Source: DAIDKA01 sp036267975
GTDB lineage: Bacteria > Pseudomonadota > Gammaproteobacteria > Steroidobacterales > Steroidobacteraceae
DNA: 64,000 bases
Direction of reading: 5' to 3'
Assembly: GCA_036267975.1 (NCBI GenBank)
Contig: DATAVA010000062.1
Span: 1 to 64,000 of the forward strand
Both the position numbers and the translations under genes were made by a program. Shown here piece after piece: positions 44,337-53,590 of this stretch. The notes beneath the pieces are model-generated. The model searched no databases and had not been told where the DNA came from. It saw nothing but the letters and a program-made list of their open reading frames with translations. The stretch's first letter is position 1. Each line of letters begins with the position of its first letter.

Positions 44337-46775
44337 ATGGCAAGCGGGCGATGGGGTACGGCGCTATGGCTGCTGTCGCTGTCGTGGATGGCGGGCCGCC
44401 GGCACGGCCGAAGCTGCGGCCGCAGCAGCCTACCAGGACCCGTCAGTGCCACTGGAGCGGCGCGTCGAGGACCTGCTGGGGCGCATGACGCTGGCGGAAA
44501 AGATCGCGCAGATAACCTGCATCTGGGATCACAAGAAGGACTTTCTCGATGCCGCCGGCAACTTCGATGCGGCCAAGGCGCGTGCGGCGTTTCCGGCCGG
44601 TATCGGCCAGGTGGCGCGACCGAGCGATCTGAACGGCAGCGGCGGTGACCTGCTGCAGCAGCCCTTGCGCGACGCCCGTCAGACCGTGGCGCTGGTGAAT
44701 GCCATTCAGCACTTCGCCAGGCAGGATACGCGGCTCGGAATCCCGGTGCTGTTTCACGAAGAGGGTCTGCATGGCTACGTGGCGCGTGGCGCCACCAGCT
44801 TCCCGCAGGCCATCGCCCTCGCCAGTTCCTGGGATCCGCAGCTGCTGACCCACGTGTTCGCCGTGGCCGCGCGTGAAATCCGCGCGCGCGGTGTGCAGCT
44901 GGTGCTGGCACCCGTGGTCGATGTCGGTCGTGATCCGCGCTGGGGCCGCATCGAGGAAACCTACGGCGAAGACCCCTACCTCGTGGGCCGCTTGGGCAGT
45001 GCGGCCGTGCGCGGCTTTCAGGGCGAGAGCCTGCCGCTGCAGCCGGGGAAGGTATTTGCGACACTCAAGCACATGACCGGGCACGGCCAGCCCGAGAGCG
45101 GTACCAACGTCGGGCCCGCCAGCATTTCCGAGCGCATGCTGCGCGAGATGTTCTTCCCGCCCTTTGCGACGGCGATCCACTCCGCCAATGCCCGCAATGT
45201 CATGGCTTCCTATAACGAAATCGATGGCATCCCTTCGCATGCCAATCACTGGCTGCTGCACGATGTGCTGCGCGGGGAGATGGGTTTCACCGGCGCAGTG
45301 GTCAGCGACTATTGCGGGATCGAGCAGCTGCTGCAGCTGCACCATGTCGAACCGGACCTGATGCACGCAGGCGTGCGCGCGCTGCATGCGGGTGTCGACC
45401 TCGATCTGCCTGATGGCGAGGCCTACGCCAAGCTTCCGGAGGCACTCGCGGCCGGGCTCGTGATGCAGGGTGAGATCGATGCGGCGGTGCGCCACAAGCT
45501 GCGGCTGAAGTTCCAGGCGGGCCTCTTCGAACACCCCTACGCCGATGCCGACTTCGCGGCATCCATCACCGGTAATGCCGACGCGCGCGCGCTCGCGGTC
45601 GAGGCCGCGCGACGGACCACGGTGCTACTGAAGAACGACGGCGCCCTGCCCCTGCATGCCGACGCGCTCAGGACGCTTGCCGTCATTGGTCCGAATGCCG
45701 CAGTGGTGCAACTGGGCGGTTATTCCAACGTACCGGCCCACAGCGTCAGTCTTCTTGATGGCATTCGCGCCAGGCTCGGCCAACGGGTGCACGTGGTGAC
45801 CGCCGCGGGCGTGCAGCTGACCGCCAAAGGCGACTGGTACACGGATGAAGTGCAGTTGGCGGACCGAGATGCCAACCTGCGCCGCATCCAGCAGGCGGTT
45901 GCCGTGGCGCGCACCGCGGATGTCATTGTGCTTGCCATCGGCACCAGTCCCGCGATCAGTCGCGAGGGCTGGGCCGACAACCATCTGGGCGACCGCGACA
46001 CTCTCGGGCTTGTGGCCCAGCAGGACGAGCTGGCGCAGGCAATGTTTGCATTGGCAAGCCCGTGGTCGTCGTCCTGATCAATGGTCCGCCGTTGTCCATT
46101 CCGCAGGTCGTCGCGAAGTCCAATGCGCTCCTGGAAGCGTGGTATCCCGGACAGGAAGGTGGCACCGCGCTCGCCGCTATCCTGTTCGGCGACAGCGATC
46201 CGGGCGGCAAGCTGCCGGTCACCATTGCCCGCTCGGTGGGACAGCTGCCGATGTACTACAACCAGAAGCCGAGCGCCCATCGCGGCTACCAGTTCGACAC
46301 CAAGGAGCCGCTGTTTCCCTTCGGCTACGGACTGTCCTATTCCACATTCGAGATTGGGGCGCCGCAGCTGTCGGCCACACGCATCTCGGCGTCGCAGCCG
46401 GTGGGCGTCGCGGTGAATGTCCGCAACACCGGCAAAGTGAGCGGCGATGAGGTGGTACAGCTGTATCTGCACGAGGTGACGGCGCCAGTCACGCGGCCCG
46501 TCAAGCAGCTCACGGGATTCCGCCGTGTCACGCTGGCGCCGGGCCAGAGCACGACCGTGCGCTTCACGCTCGAGCCCAGCGCCTTAAGCCTGTGGGATGA
46601 GCACATGAAGCACGTGGTGGTGCCCGGCAGCTTCGAAATCATGGCCGGTCCGAACTCCGCGGAACTGAAAAGCGCGCTGCTGGAAGTCGCAGCCGAATCG
46701 ACCCGCGGGGACGCCGGCGCGATTACAGTGCCGCAGCGTGAAAGCGCAGATGATCCGCAACGAATGTCGAAATGA
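44337..46775 (+). pseudogene. Glycoside hydrolase family 3 beta-glucosidase/xylosidase, twice frameshifted
   Basis: The product would be an exported GH3 enzyme of about 800 residues that removes terminal beta-glucose or beta-xylose. The ATG at 44337, after GGGAGGGGGACAGG, starts a signal peptide (SGRWGTALWLLSLSWMAG). The mature protein continues in another frame from about 44400 (YQDPSVPLERRVEDLLGRM) through the barrel domain, with nucleophile motif VVSDYCGIEQ. At about 46056 one G seems lost: the frame closes after FALASPWSSS, while GKPVVVVLINGPPLSIPQV and the C-terminal and Fn3-like domains (FPFGYGLSYSTF) resume in the first frame. All domains remain, so the damage is recent, or the frameshifts are sequence errors. 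Confidence 0.88.
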
Positions 46776-47568
46776 AGTAATAACCGTGATCGTAGCCTTC
46801 ATGGCGCCGCAGCTGCAGCGGTTGACCCACCGCCGCGCACGCCTCTTCGAACAGCTCCGGCAACAGCTGCGACTGGTGCAGGAATTTGTCCGCGAGACCC
46901 TGATCCACGAGAATCCTCGGGAACAGTGCTTTGCCCGCAGCCCTGATCTGTTCAACGGCGTCGTAGGCCTTCCACGCGCCCTGATCTTCGCCCAGGTAGC
47001 GTGGCAGGGCCTTGCGTCCCCAGGCACAGCGCGTCGGCGAACAGATCGGCGCAAATGCCGACACGGACCTGAACACCTGCGGGTTGCGCAACGCCAGCAC
47101 CAGCGCCCCGTGGCCACCCATGGAGTGGCCGAAGATGCCGATGCGATTGGGATCCGCCGGAAAATTGGCCAGCACCGTCTGGCGCAGGTCCTCCAGCACG
47201 TAATCGTACATGCGATAGAACTGCGCCCACGGCTGCTCGGTGGCATTCAGGTAGAACCCGGCACCCGCGCCGAATTCCCAGTCGTCCGTCTCGCCGGGGA
47301 TGCCGGTGTTGCGCGGACTGGTATCGCAGCTGACCAGCATGACGCCGAGTTCCGCCGCGGTGCGCTGGGCGCCGGCCTTGATGGCAGCGGTTTCCTCGGT
47401 GCAGGTCAGGCCGGCAAGATAGAACAGCGCCGGCACCGCGCGGATCGCCGCCTGCGGTGGACGGTACACCGCGAAGCGCATCGGCAGCCCGATGGCGCGC
47501 GATTCGTGACGATAGAAGCCCTGCGTGCCCTCGAAGCAGCGCGCTTCGCTTAGCGTTTCAATATTCAA
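46723..47568 (-). CDS. fghA: S-formylglutathione hydrolase
   Basis: This serine esterase hydrolyses S-formylglutathione to formate and glutathione, the last step of formaldehyde detoxification. The 281-residue protein has the alpha/beta-hydrolase nucleophile GHSMGGHGALV near residue 148, the catalytic Asp region (ILVDQGLADKFL) and the His (YDHGYYFISTFV), plus the family motifs LAGLTCTEE and DTSPRG-like DTSPRNTGIPGE. Full length. It is the third gene of gfa-adhC-fghA, 9 bases after adhC. Its 3' end overlaps the end of the broken GH3 gene by about 50 bases. Confidence 0.96.
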   Translation of the reverse strand: MNIETLSEARCFEGTQGFYRHESRAIGLPMRFAVYRPPQAAIRAVPALFYLAGLTCTEETAAIKAGAQRTAAELGVMLVSCDTSPRNTGIPGETDDWEFGAGAGFYLNATEQPWAQFYRMYDYVLEDLRQTVLANFPADPNRIGIFGHSMGGHGALVLALRNPQVFRSVSAFAPICSPTRCAWGRKALPRYLGEDQGAWKAYDAVEQIRAAGKALFPRILVDQGLADKFLHQSQLLPELFEEACAAVGQPLQLRRHEGYDHGYYFISTFVADHLRFHAAAL

Positions 47569-47577
47569 GACGCGGAA

Positions 47578-48687
47578 TCAGTACACCACGACACTGCGTA
47601 TCGACTCCCCGCGCGTCATCAGGTCGAAAGCATCATTGATGCGTTCCAGCGGCATCGTGTGCGTGATCAGATCATCGATGTTGATTTTGTGTTCCATGTA
47701 CCAGTCGACGATCTTCGGCACATCGGTGCGGCCACGCGCCCCGCCAAAGGCCGTTCCGCGCCACACCCGCCCGGTGACCAGCTGGAACGGCCGGGTCGCA
47801 ATTTCCTGACCGGCCGCCGCCACGCCGATGATGATGCTCTGCCCCCAACCGCGGTGACAGCACTCCAGAGCCTGCCGCATCACCTGAGTGCTGCCGATGC
47901 ATTCGAAGGAGTAGTCCGCGCCGCCTTTCGTGAGTTCGACCAGGTGCGCCACCAGATCGCCCTTCAGCTCCTTCGGGTTCACGAAATGCGTCATGCCGAA
48001 CTGTCGTGCGAGCTTCTCGCGCTTGGGATTCGTATCCACTCCAACGATCATGTCGGCGCCGGCGAGCTTTGCCCCCTGCACGACATTGAGCCCGATACCC
48101 CCCAGACCGAATACCACTACGTTTGCGCCCGGCTCAACTTTCGCAGTGAATATCACGGCACCGATTCCGGTCGTCACGCCGCAGCCGATATAACAGGCCT
48201 TGTCGAATGGCGCGTCATCACGGATTTTCGCCACCGCGATTTCCGGCATCACCGTGTAGTTCGCGAAGGTCGAGCACCCCATGTAGTGGTACACGGGCTT
48301 GCCCTTGAAAGAGAAGCGGCTGTTGCCATCGGGCATCACTCCCTTGCCCTGGGTCGCGCGGATGGCGGTGCACAGATTGGTCTTGCGCGACGTGCAGCTC
48401 TTGCACTCCCGGCATTCCGGCGTGTAGAGCGGTATGACGTGATCACCTTTCTTCAAGGAACGCACGCCCGGCCCGACATCCACGACAATACCCGCGCCTT
48501 CATGGCCGAGGATCGACGGAAACAGCCCCTCCGAATCGGCACCGGATAGAGTGTACTTGTCGGTGTGGCAGATTCCGGTCGCCTTGACCTCGATCAATAC
48601 CTCGCCGGCTTTCGGACCATCGAGCTGCACGGTCTCGATGGTGAGTGGCTTGCCCGCTTCGAACGCCACGGCGGCTCTGACATCCAT
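47578..48687 (-). CDS. adhC: S-(hydroxymethyl)glutathione dehydrogenase / class III alcohol dehydrogenase
   Basis: It oxidises S-(hydroxymethyl)glutathione to S-formylglutathione with NAD and can also reduce S-nitrosoglutathione. The 369-residue zinc enzyme keeps the catalytic Zn ligands (GICHTDKYTLSG, GHEGAGIV), the structural four-Cys lobe (CRECKSCTSRKTNLC) and the NAD Rossmann motif VFGLGGIGLNVVQGAK. Length and motifs are complete. It lies between gfa and fghA. Confidence 0.97.
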   Translation of the reverse strand: MDVRAAVAFEAGKPLTIETVQLDGPKAGEVLIEVKATGICHTDKYTLSGADSEGLFPSILGHEGAGIVVDVGPGVRSLKKGDHVIPLYTPECRECKSCTSRKTNLCTAIRATQGKGVMPDGNSRFSFKGKPVYHYMGCSTFANYTVMPEIAVAKIRDDAPFDKACYIGCGVTTGIGAVIFTAKVEPGANVVVFGLGGIGLNVVQGAKLAGADMIVGVDTNPKREKLARQFGMTHFVNPKELKGDLVAHLVELTKGGADYSFECIGSTQVMRQALECCHRGWGQSIIIGVAAAGQEIATRPFQLVTGRVWRGTAFGGARGRTDVPKIVDWYMEHKINIDDLITHTMPLERINDAFDLMTRGESIRSVVVY

Positions 48688-48691
48688 GACA

Positions 48692-49267
48692 TCAAGCCTT
48701 CAGTACGCCCGAGGCCTTCGCGATGTGGGTCGCGATGAAATCCATCAGCGGTGGCGACAGACAATCGTAGGGCTCCAGCTTCAACTCGCGCAGGCGCGCG
48801 CGCACCGCGCCCATCTGCGCAGGATCTGCGCCGGATTCGATGATCGACGAAACGAAGGCCGCAAACTCCGGCTGTGACCAGCCACTCTGTGGTGACAGCT
48901 CGGTGTGGATGAAATCCAGACCGTGGAAAGGATGGCCGGCCTTCTCGATACGACCGTACATATGGGTGCCGCAGACCTTGCATGCATGACGCTGAATGGT
49001 CGCACTGGCATCGACAACGGCCAGTTTGTCGCCGTTCTTGGTCACGGTGACCTTGTCACGCGGCGCTACGGCCACTACCGCGAACAACGCGCCCTTCGGT
49101 TTCCAGCACTTCGTACAGCCGCAGGCATGGTTGTGTGCCGACTGGGTCTTCACGGAAACCTCGACGGGGTTCTGGGAGCATTTGCACACCAGCGTGCCGC
49201 CCGCAAAATCCTTGGCCGCAGGCTTCACACCGTTGTCTACCGCAGGATGAATCGAGACCGTGGCCAT
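48692..49267 (-). CDS. gfa: S-(hydroxymethyl)glutathione synthase (GFA)
   Basis: Gfa is thought to help condense formaldehyde with glutathione. The 191-residue protein has the Mss4-like zinc fold with LVCKCSQNPVEV, HACGCTKCWKP and HACKVCGTHMYGRIE cysteine groups, and the C-terminal segment of the family (LDFIHTELSPQSGWSQPEFAAF). The ATG at 49267 gives the usual length; the frame stays open upstream to 49996 only as antisense of the next gene. It is first of the gfa-adhC-fghA operon. Confidence 0.95.
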   Translation of the reverse strand: MATVSIHPAVDNGVKPAAKDFAGGTLVCKCSQNPVEVSVKTQSAHNHACGCTKCWKPKGALFAVVAVAPRDKVTVTKNGDKLAVVDASATIQRHACKVCGTHMYGRIEKAGHPFHGLDFIHTELSPQSGWSQPEFAAFVSSIIESGADPAQMGAVRARLRELKLEPYDCLSPPLMDFIATHIAKASGVLKA

Positions 49268-49390
49268 TTGGGCGACCCTCTTGTGAATGGGAGTCGGAGT
49301 ATAGCGTCGTGACCGTCCTGCGTCAGGATTCGCGCCTTCGGGCTGGGCGTGGCAGGATGCTGAGTAACTGCAACGATTCCGCCGTATGCC

Positions 49391-50026
49391 ATGCCGTCCG
49401 ACCTGCACCTCCACCGGTCGCTTCAAACCGCCATTGCGCCGCACCACGCCCCGGCGCCGCGGCGCTATGCGACCCTCCTGCGTGCGGGTTTCGTGCCGGG
49501 GTGTTGCCTGCTTTTGTCCGGTTGCACGGTAGGGTTCTGGAGCTATCAGCAGATCGCGGCGCCTGAAGCGCAGTACGTCCAGGTCAATTGCGATGGCCAC
49601 GACGGGCCCCCGAAACTGACGTACTACCCCTTTCATGAAATCTTCATCGGCGTCGCCGTCGAACCGCTGGACCTGCGGCTGCGCACCCCCCGCGGCGTGC
49701 ACGCTCATCTGGATGGCGATTCGGTGGTCGTCAGCGGCCACACCGACAAGGGCAATCTGGAACTCACACTGAAACTGAAGACCGCCGCTGAGGCCAGCGA
49801 CGCCGGTAGCCTTGCCGAAATGCGCTTCGAAGAGCGCCACGACAGCGGCTGGGCACCCGGTGTTCCCTCCTCGGAGACCCAGATCGATACCATGAGCACC
49901 GGCACGATCCGACTGCCCCCCATTACCATCGACAACACGCCCTGGCCGTCCCAAAGCCTGCCCTTTACGCGCAAGATCTACTCCCAGGTGATGCAACCGA
50001 AGTCAGCCTGCACCGCGCAGCCTTAG
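49391..50026 (+). CDS. Predicted lipoprotein of unknown function
   Basis: A 211-residue protein. The N-terminal region has a hydrophobic stretch and a lipobox (CCLLLSGC near residue 45), so the mature protein is probably a lipoprotein of about 165 residues. The long leader before it suggests the true start may be further in. The body is beta-rich (LTYYPFHEIFIGVAVEPLDLRLRTP, GNLELTLKLKTAA) without a family I recognise. It is divergent from gfa and 22 bases before the EamA transporter gene. Confidence 0.65.
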   Translation: MPSDLHLHRSLQTAIAPHHAPAPRRYATLLRAGFVPGCCLLLSGCTVGFWSYQQIAAPEAQYVQVNCDGHDGPPKLTYYPFHEIFIGVAVEPLDLRLRTPRGVHAHLDGDSVVVSGHTDKGNLELTLKLKTAAEASDAGSLAEMRFEERHDSGWAPGVPSSETQIDTMSTGTIRLPPITIDNTPWPSQSLPFTRKIYSQVMQPKSACTAQP

Positions 50027-50048
50027 TCTTCCGCGCCGCGACGACTTC

Positions 50049-50945
50049 ATGGCAGCGCCGGCCACTGTTCCCTTGCGACCCACTACGGCAGTCATCATTG
50101 CCTGCCTGCTGGCCGTCTATATTCTGTGGGGCACCACCTACTACGCCATCAAGGTGGCCATCACCGGTTTTGCGACCTTCTTCTTTGTCGGTACGCGCTT
50201 CATCGTCGCCGGTAGCCTGCTCCTGCTGTGGCAAATGCTCCGCGGCGCGCCCATGCCAACTGCGGCGCAATGGCGTGGCGCGGCCTTGATCGGCTGCCTG
50301 CTGCTCCTTGCCGGCAACGGCACCGTCGCGATGGGCGAGCAATGGGTAAGTTCGGGTGCCGCCGTCGCGCTGGTCAGCAGCGTCCCGCTCAGCACGGCCG
50401 CCTGGTCATGCCTGTTCGGTGAACGGCCGGCGCGACTGGAATGGCTGGCCATGGCAGTCGGCACGGCGGGGATCGCCGTCATGCTGCTGGGTCCTGATCT
50501 GCAGGCGAGCCGCACCGGCGTGGCGGTGGTGCTGGGCGGCAGCATCTGCTGGTCGTTGGGTACGGTGCTGGCTCGACGGGTCGAGATTCCCCCGGGCGCC
50601 ACGGGCTTTGGCGCGGAGATGCTGTGCGCAGGCATCGCCGGCTTCATTGTCAGCGCCCTCGCGCGCGAGCCTTGGGTATTCTCAAGCGCAATCCGGCCTT
50701 GGGCGGCGTGGGGCTACCTGGTCGTGTTCGGATCGCTCATCGGCTTTTCCGCCTTCCGCTTCCTGGTCGAACGGGTATCCGCGACGCTCGCGACCACCTA
50801 CGCGTACGTGAACCCCCCGGTCGCCTTGCTGGTGGGCTGGTGGCTGGGTCACGAGCGCTTCTCGACGCAACTGCTGCTGGGGCTGCCGGTCGTGCTCGGC
50901 GCGGTGGCCCTACAGACCTGGGCGCATACCCGCGCGCCGCGTTGA
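50049..50945 (+). CDS. EamA/DMT-superfamily transporter (YedA-like)
   Basis: A 298-residue inner-membrane protein with ten predicted helices in two EamA repeats: first IIACLLAVYILWGTTYYAIK to LLLAGNGTVAMGEQWVSSG, second GVAVVLGGSICWSLGTVLA to TTYAYVNPPVALLVGWWLG. The drug/metabolite family exports small metabolites such as amino acids; the substrate here is unknown. Follows the lipoprotein gene on the same strand and meets the DUF3443 gene end to end. Confidence 0.9.
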   Translation: MAAPATVPLRPTTAVIIACLLAVYILWGTTYYAIKVAITGFATFFFVGTRFIVAGSLLLLWQMLRGAPMPTAAQWRGAALIGCLLLLAGNGTVAMGEQWVSSGAAVALVSSVPLSTAAWSCLFGERPARLEWLAMAVGTAGIAVMLLGPDLQASRTGVAVVLGGSICWSLGTVLARRVEIPPGATGFGAEMLCAGIAGFIVSALAREPWVFSSAIRPWAAWGYLVVFGSLIGFSAFRFLVERVSATLATTYAYVNPPVALLVGWWLGHERFSTQLLLGLPVVLGAVALQTWAHTRAPR

Positions 50946-50950
50946 ATCGA

Positions 50951-52285
50951 TCAGAACGCGAAGTACGGTCCGTTGGTACCGCCTGCATCCACATTCTGCA
51001 TGGCGGTGTACACGTTGTGCCCGAAGTAGAACGGTAGACCCCAGGCAAAAGTGTTGGCTCCCGCGCTGCCCGCCGAGCCGCCCAGATCGCTGAAGGCGGT
51101 GTAGGTGGGATTCGTCGAAAACAGCGTATCAGCCGCGGCGATTGAGAAATTCACCATCGCCACCTGATTATTCGTGCCGGTGACATTCGCGGTCAATACA
51201 GTGGTCGACGCCGGGCAGAAGAACCCCATCGCGTAGCTCTCGTTGCAATTCGGAATGCCACCGTCTTCGAAGTAAATGGCATTCGATCCGCTGTCGAAAT
51301 AGCTCATCGAATCGGTCTGACTCAAGGCGGCCAGATTGGTGGACACATAGCCGGTGTCCGGATCCGTCGTCAGCACCGTCGCACCGCTGGCAAGGGCGTT
51401 GTTGGATTGCGTGCCGATGCCGAAAATCATCGTTCCACTCACCGTGGCCGCGCCGGTGGCAGCCACCGCCGGCAATTCGATGATGACGCCATTATTGTCG
51501 GTAATGCCGTTATTCGCTGCCAGGCCGTATACCGGATTGATCATTTGCGAGGTCACGGGAACGAGCGCGCCGGTACAACCGGAGCTGGTGCAGGTGTAGT
51601 AATTATTGCCGTTGCTGATACCGGCGATCTGGTCGCAGTAAGCACCACAATCCTGGTCGAACAGGCCCACGCCGATGATGCCGTTGGCGCCGAATGCAAC
51701 CACGGTGTTTTCCGGGTTGTTCAGGCCCGCGCTCGCACAGTCCGACGGAACCGCGAAGGTGCTGGTGCCGATGATCTGAACCGGAAGATTGGGGGCCGAC
51801 TCGCCGCTGGTCGCCGAATCTGCACCGCCCACATGCAGATCAGCCCGCACCATCGGACCCCAGCTGAAGCCGTCCACAAACTGCACGCATTCAGCGAGCG
51901 ACCCGCCGCTCATGCTGATCGGCTGCAGCGCGCTCAGCAGCGTCGAATTCACCGCCGAATCAATGAGACGCAGACCCTGCGAACCGGTGTCCACCTGAAC
52001 GTGATCGATGGTTTGGCAATTCGTGGTGCTGCCCGGAACACATACCGTCACCTTCACATAGAGAATGTTCGCGGCGCCTTCACTGGCCGCTGCCAACGCG
52101 GCCGGGCCATCGTCGACGACGGCATTGACCACATTGTAGCCGGGCGTGCTTCCCGTGCCGGTGCCTGTGCCTGTCCCGGTGCCGGAGCTGCCGCCCGAGG
52201 AGCCGGCGACATCGCTGCCCCCGCCACCGCCGCAACCGGCCAGCAACAAAGATGCGCAGAGCAGAGCGGCAAGTAATTTTTGCAA
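50951..52285 (-). CDS. DUF3443-family lipoprotein (aspartic-protease-like fold)
   Basis: A 444-residue lipoprotein: signal peptide with lipobox LLLAGC, then a low-complexity Gly run and a Gly-Thr repeat (SSGTGTGTGTGTGS) before the DUF3443 domain. The domain has VQVDTGSQGLRL, resembling the DTGS catalytic motif of pepsin-like proteases, with paired Cys along the chain. Whether it is an active protease is not known. DUF3443 and DUF2844 genes are often neighbours, as here. Confidence 0.85.
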   Translation of the reverse strand: MQKLLAALLCASLLLAGCGGGGGSDVAGSSGGSSGTGTGTGTGTGSTPGYNVVNAVVDDGPAALAAASEGAANILYVKVTVCVPGSTTNCQTIDHVQVDTGSQGLRLIDSAVNSTLLSALQPISMSGGSLAECVQFVDGFSWGPMVRADLHVGGADSATSGESAPNLPVQIIGTSTFAVPSDCASAGLNNPENTVVAFGANGIIGVGLFDQDCGAYCDQIAGISNGNNYYTCTSSGCTGALVPVTSQMINPVYGLAANNGITDNNGVIIELPAVAATGAATVSGTMIFGIGTQSNNALASGATVLTTDPDTGYVSTNLAALSQTDSMSYFDSGSNAIYFEDGGIPNCNESYAMGFFCPASTTVLTANVTGTNNQVAMVNFSIAAADTLFSTNPTYTAFSDLGGSAGSAGANTFAWGLPFYFGHNVYTAMQNVDAGGTNGPYFAF

Positions 52286-52372
52286 GAAAGTCTCTCCTAA
52301 GGTGCGGCGCCGCGAGGCAAGCCTGGCGACACTTCGGCGTCTGATCCGGCGCCAAGCCGTGCCATTGCCGCT

Positions 52373-52837
52373 TTACTGAAGATCCGCGGGCGTGACGCCA
52401 GAGGGCAGCATGGCGGGCACCCAGGCGCGGCCCGTGAAGGCCCGCGTCCTGCCGCTGGACTCGATGACGAGGTCCGGGCTGTTCACACGCACCAGGCGGC
52501 GGCGCACCACGGGTTGACGGGCGGCAGTCTTATAATCAGCAAAGTAGTTGCCCAGTATCTGCTGAAGATTGGGCAAGCTGCGCCCGTGCCAGGTGACCGC
52601 GTAGACCAGCCCGTTGCTACCCAGGTATTCGGTCACCACCGTACCCGAGGGCAGTTGCAGTTCCTGTTTGCGCAACGCTCCCGTCGTCACCGGGCGAGTA
52701 AGCGCCTTCATGCTGACGCGATCAGTCTCGATGGAATCAGCCGTACCGCCCAAGGCCGCCCGCGCCGATTGCGGGAGGCCCTGGAACAGCAGGCTTGCGA
52801 GCGCAAGGGTAGCCAGTGTTGCGCGCACGGTGCTCAC
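52373..52837 (-). CDS. DUF2844-family exported protein
   Basis: A protein of about 154 residues with a signal peptide (ATLATLALASLLFQGLPQSARAALGG) and the DUF2844 pattern: RKQELQLPSGTVVTEYLGSNGLVYAVTWHG, then LPNLQQILGNYFADY. Function unknown. The start is uncertain: a GTG at 52837 just after the upstream stop, or one at 52852 overlapping it. It lies between a Spy-like gene and the DUF3443 gene on the same strand, probably one operon of envelope proteins. Confidence 0.8.
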   Translation of the reverse strand: MSTVRATLATLALASLLFQGLPQSARAALGGTADSIETDRVSMKALTRPVTTGALRKQELQLPSGTVVTEYLGSNGLVYAVTWHGRSLPNLQQILGNYFADYKTAARQPVVRRRLVRVNSPDLVIESSGRTRAFTGRAWVPAMLPSGVTPADLQ

Positions 52838-52838
52838 T

Positions 52839-53357
52839 TCAGCCGTTACCACTATTGTTGCGCTTGGCCGCCCAAGCCGCGCGTCGCGCCTGCTCCTTGG
52901 CCTGGATCGACGCCAGCACCGCCGGCAACTGCTGTACCTGTTGCGGGTTCAGCACACCGTAAATCTGTGCGGCCACGAGCGACTCGTTGTGCACGCGGTT
53001 CACGGCGTCATTCGCCGCGCCCTCCACCGCCGCAGGAAAACCTTGGTCACCCGGATTGCCGAGTACCGTCGTCGCAGGCTGCTGCGAGAGATGCTGAGTC
53101 GAGCGCGCGCTGGCGAGAATGTTCTTGATGCTCTGCTGCTGAGTCTGCGACAGATTCAACTGCTGGGTCGCGCGCAGTAGCGAACCCACGAAACGGGATC
53201 CGCCGAAGCGATGGAAGCCGCCGCGATGATGAAACTGTTGCGGGCCGGTCGTGGCCGGCGCGGCCGCAGTGGTCTGAGCGCAGGCCGTCCCAACGGCCCC
53301 GGCGCCAAGGGTTGCCACGACAACGGCAACCAATACCCTCTGAATGGTCGACTTCAT
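52839..53357 (-). CDS. Spy/CpxP-like periplasmic protein (LTxxQ type)
   Basis: A 172-residue periplasmic protein with signal peptide (VLVAVVVATLGAGAVGTACAQ) and a His/Gly/Phe-rich start. Two motifs of the Spy/CpxP group occur: QLNLSQTQQQSIKNIL and GVLNPQQVQQLPAVLASIQAKEQARRAAW. In E. coli such proteins are periplasmic chaperones or metal/stress sensors. The ATG at 53357 follows GGAGAA by eight bases. First gene of a likely three-gene set with DUF2844 and DUF3443. Confidence 0.8.
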   Translation of the reverse strand: MKSTIQRVLVAVVVATLGAGAVGTACAQTTAAAPATTGPQQFHHRGGFHRFGGSRFVGSLLRATQQLNLSQTQQQSIKNILASARSTQHLSQQPATTVLGNPGDQGFPAAVEGAANDAVNRVHNESLVAAQIYGVLNPQQVQQLPAVLASIQAKEQARRAAWAAKRNNSGNG

Positions 53358-53590
53358 GAATGCAATTCTCCGACGGGTGAGTTGGGGCAACTTGTAACCG
53401 ACTGTAAAGGAAGCGTTTTTCCTTCCGTCGCAGTCTACGCTGTGACAAGCGTCCGGGGGCCTCCGTCGTTGACCTCACAACATCAAAATTAAGCCGTCGT
53501 AAATCGGATATTGGACGGACGTTACAATTCTCCCGCAATCGCCTGCAGTTTCCCATGATTCGTCGGTTAATTCTGACAAGCTGCCGCGGG

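Noticed and set aside
44254..46775. Programmed frameshifting in the GH3 gene
   Set aside because: There is no slippery heptamer with a stimulatory structure at either site, and two shifts in opposite directions are better explained by mutation or sequence error.
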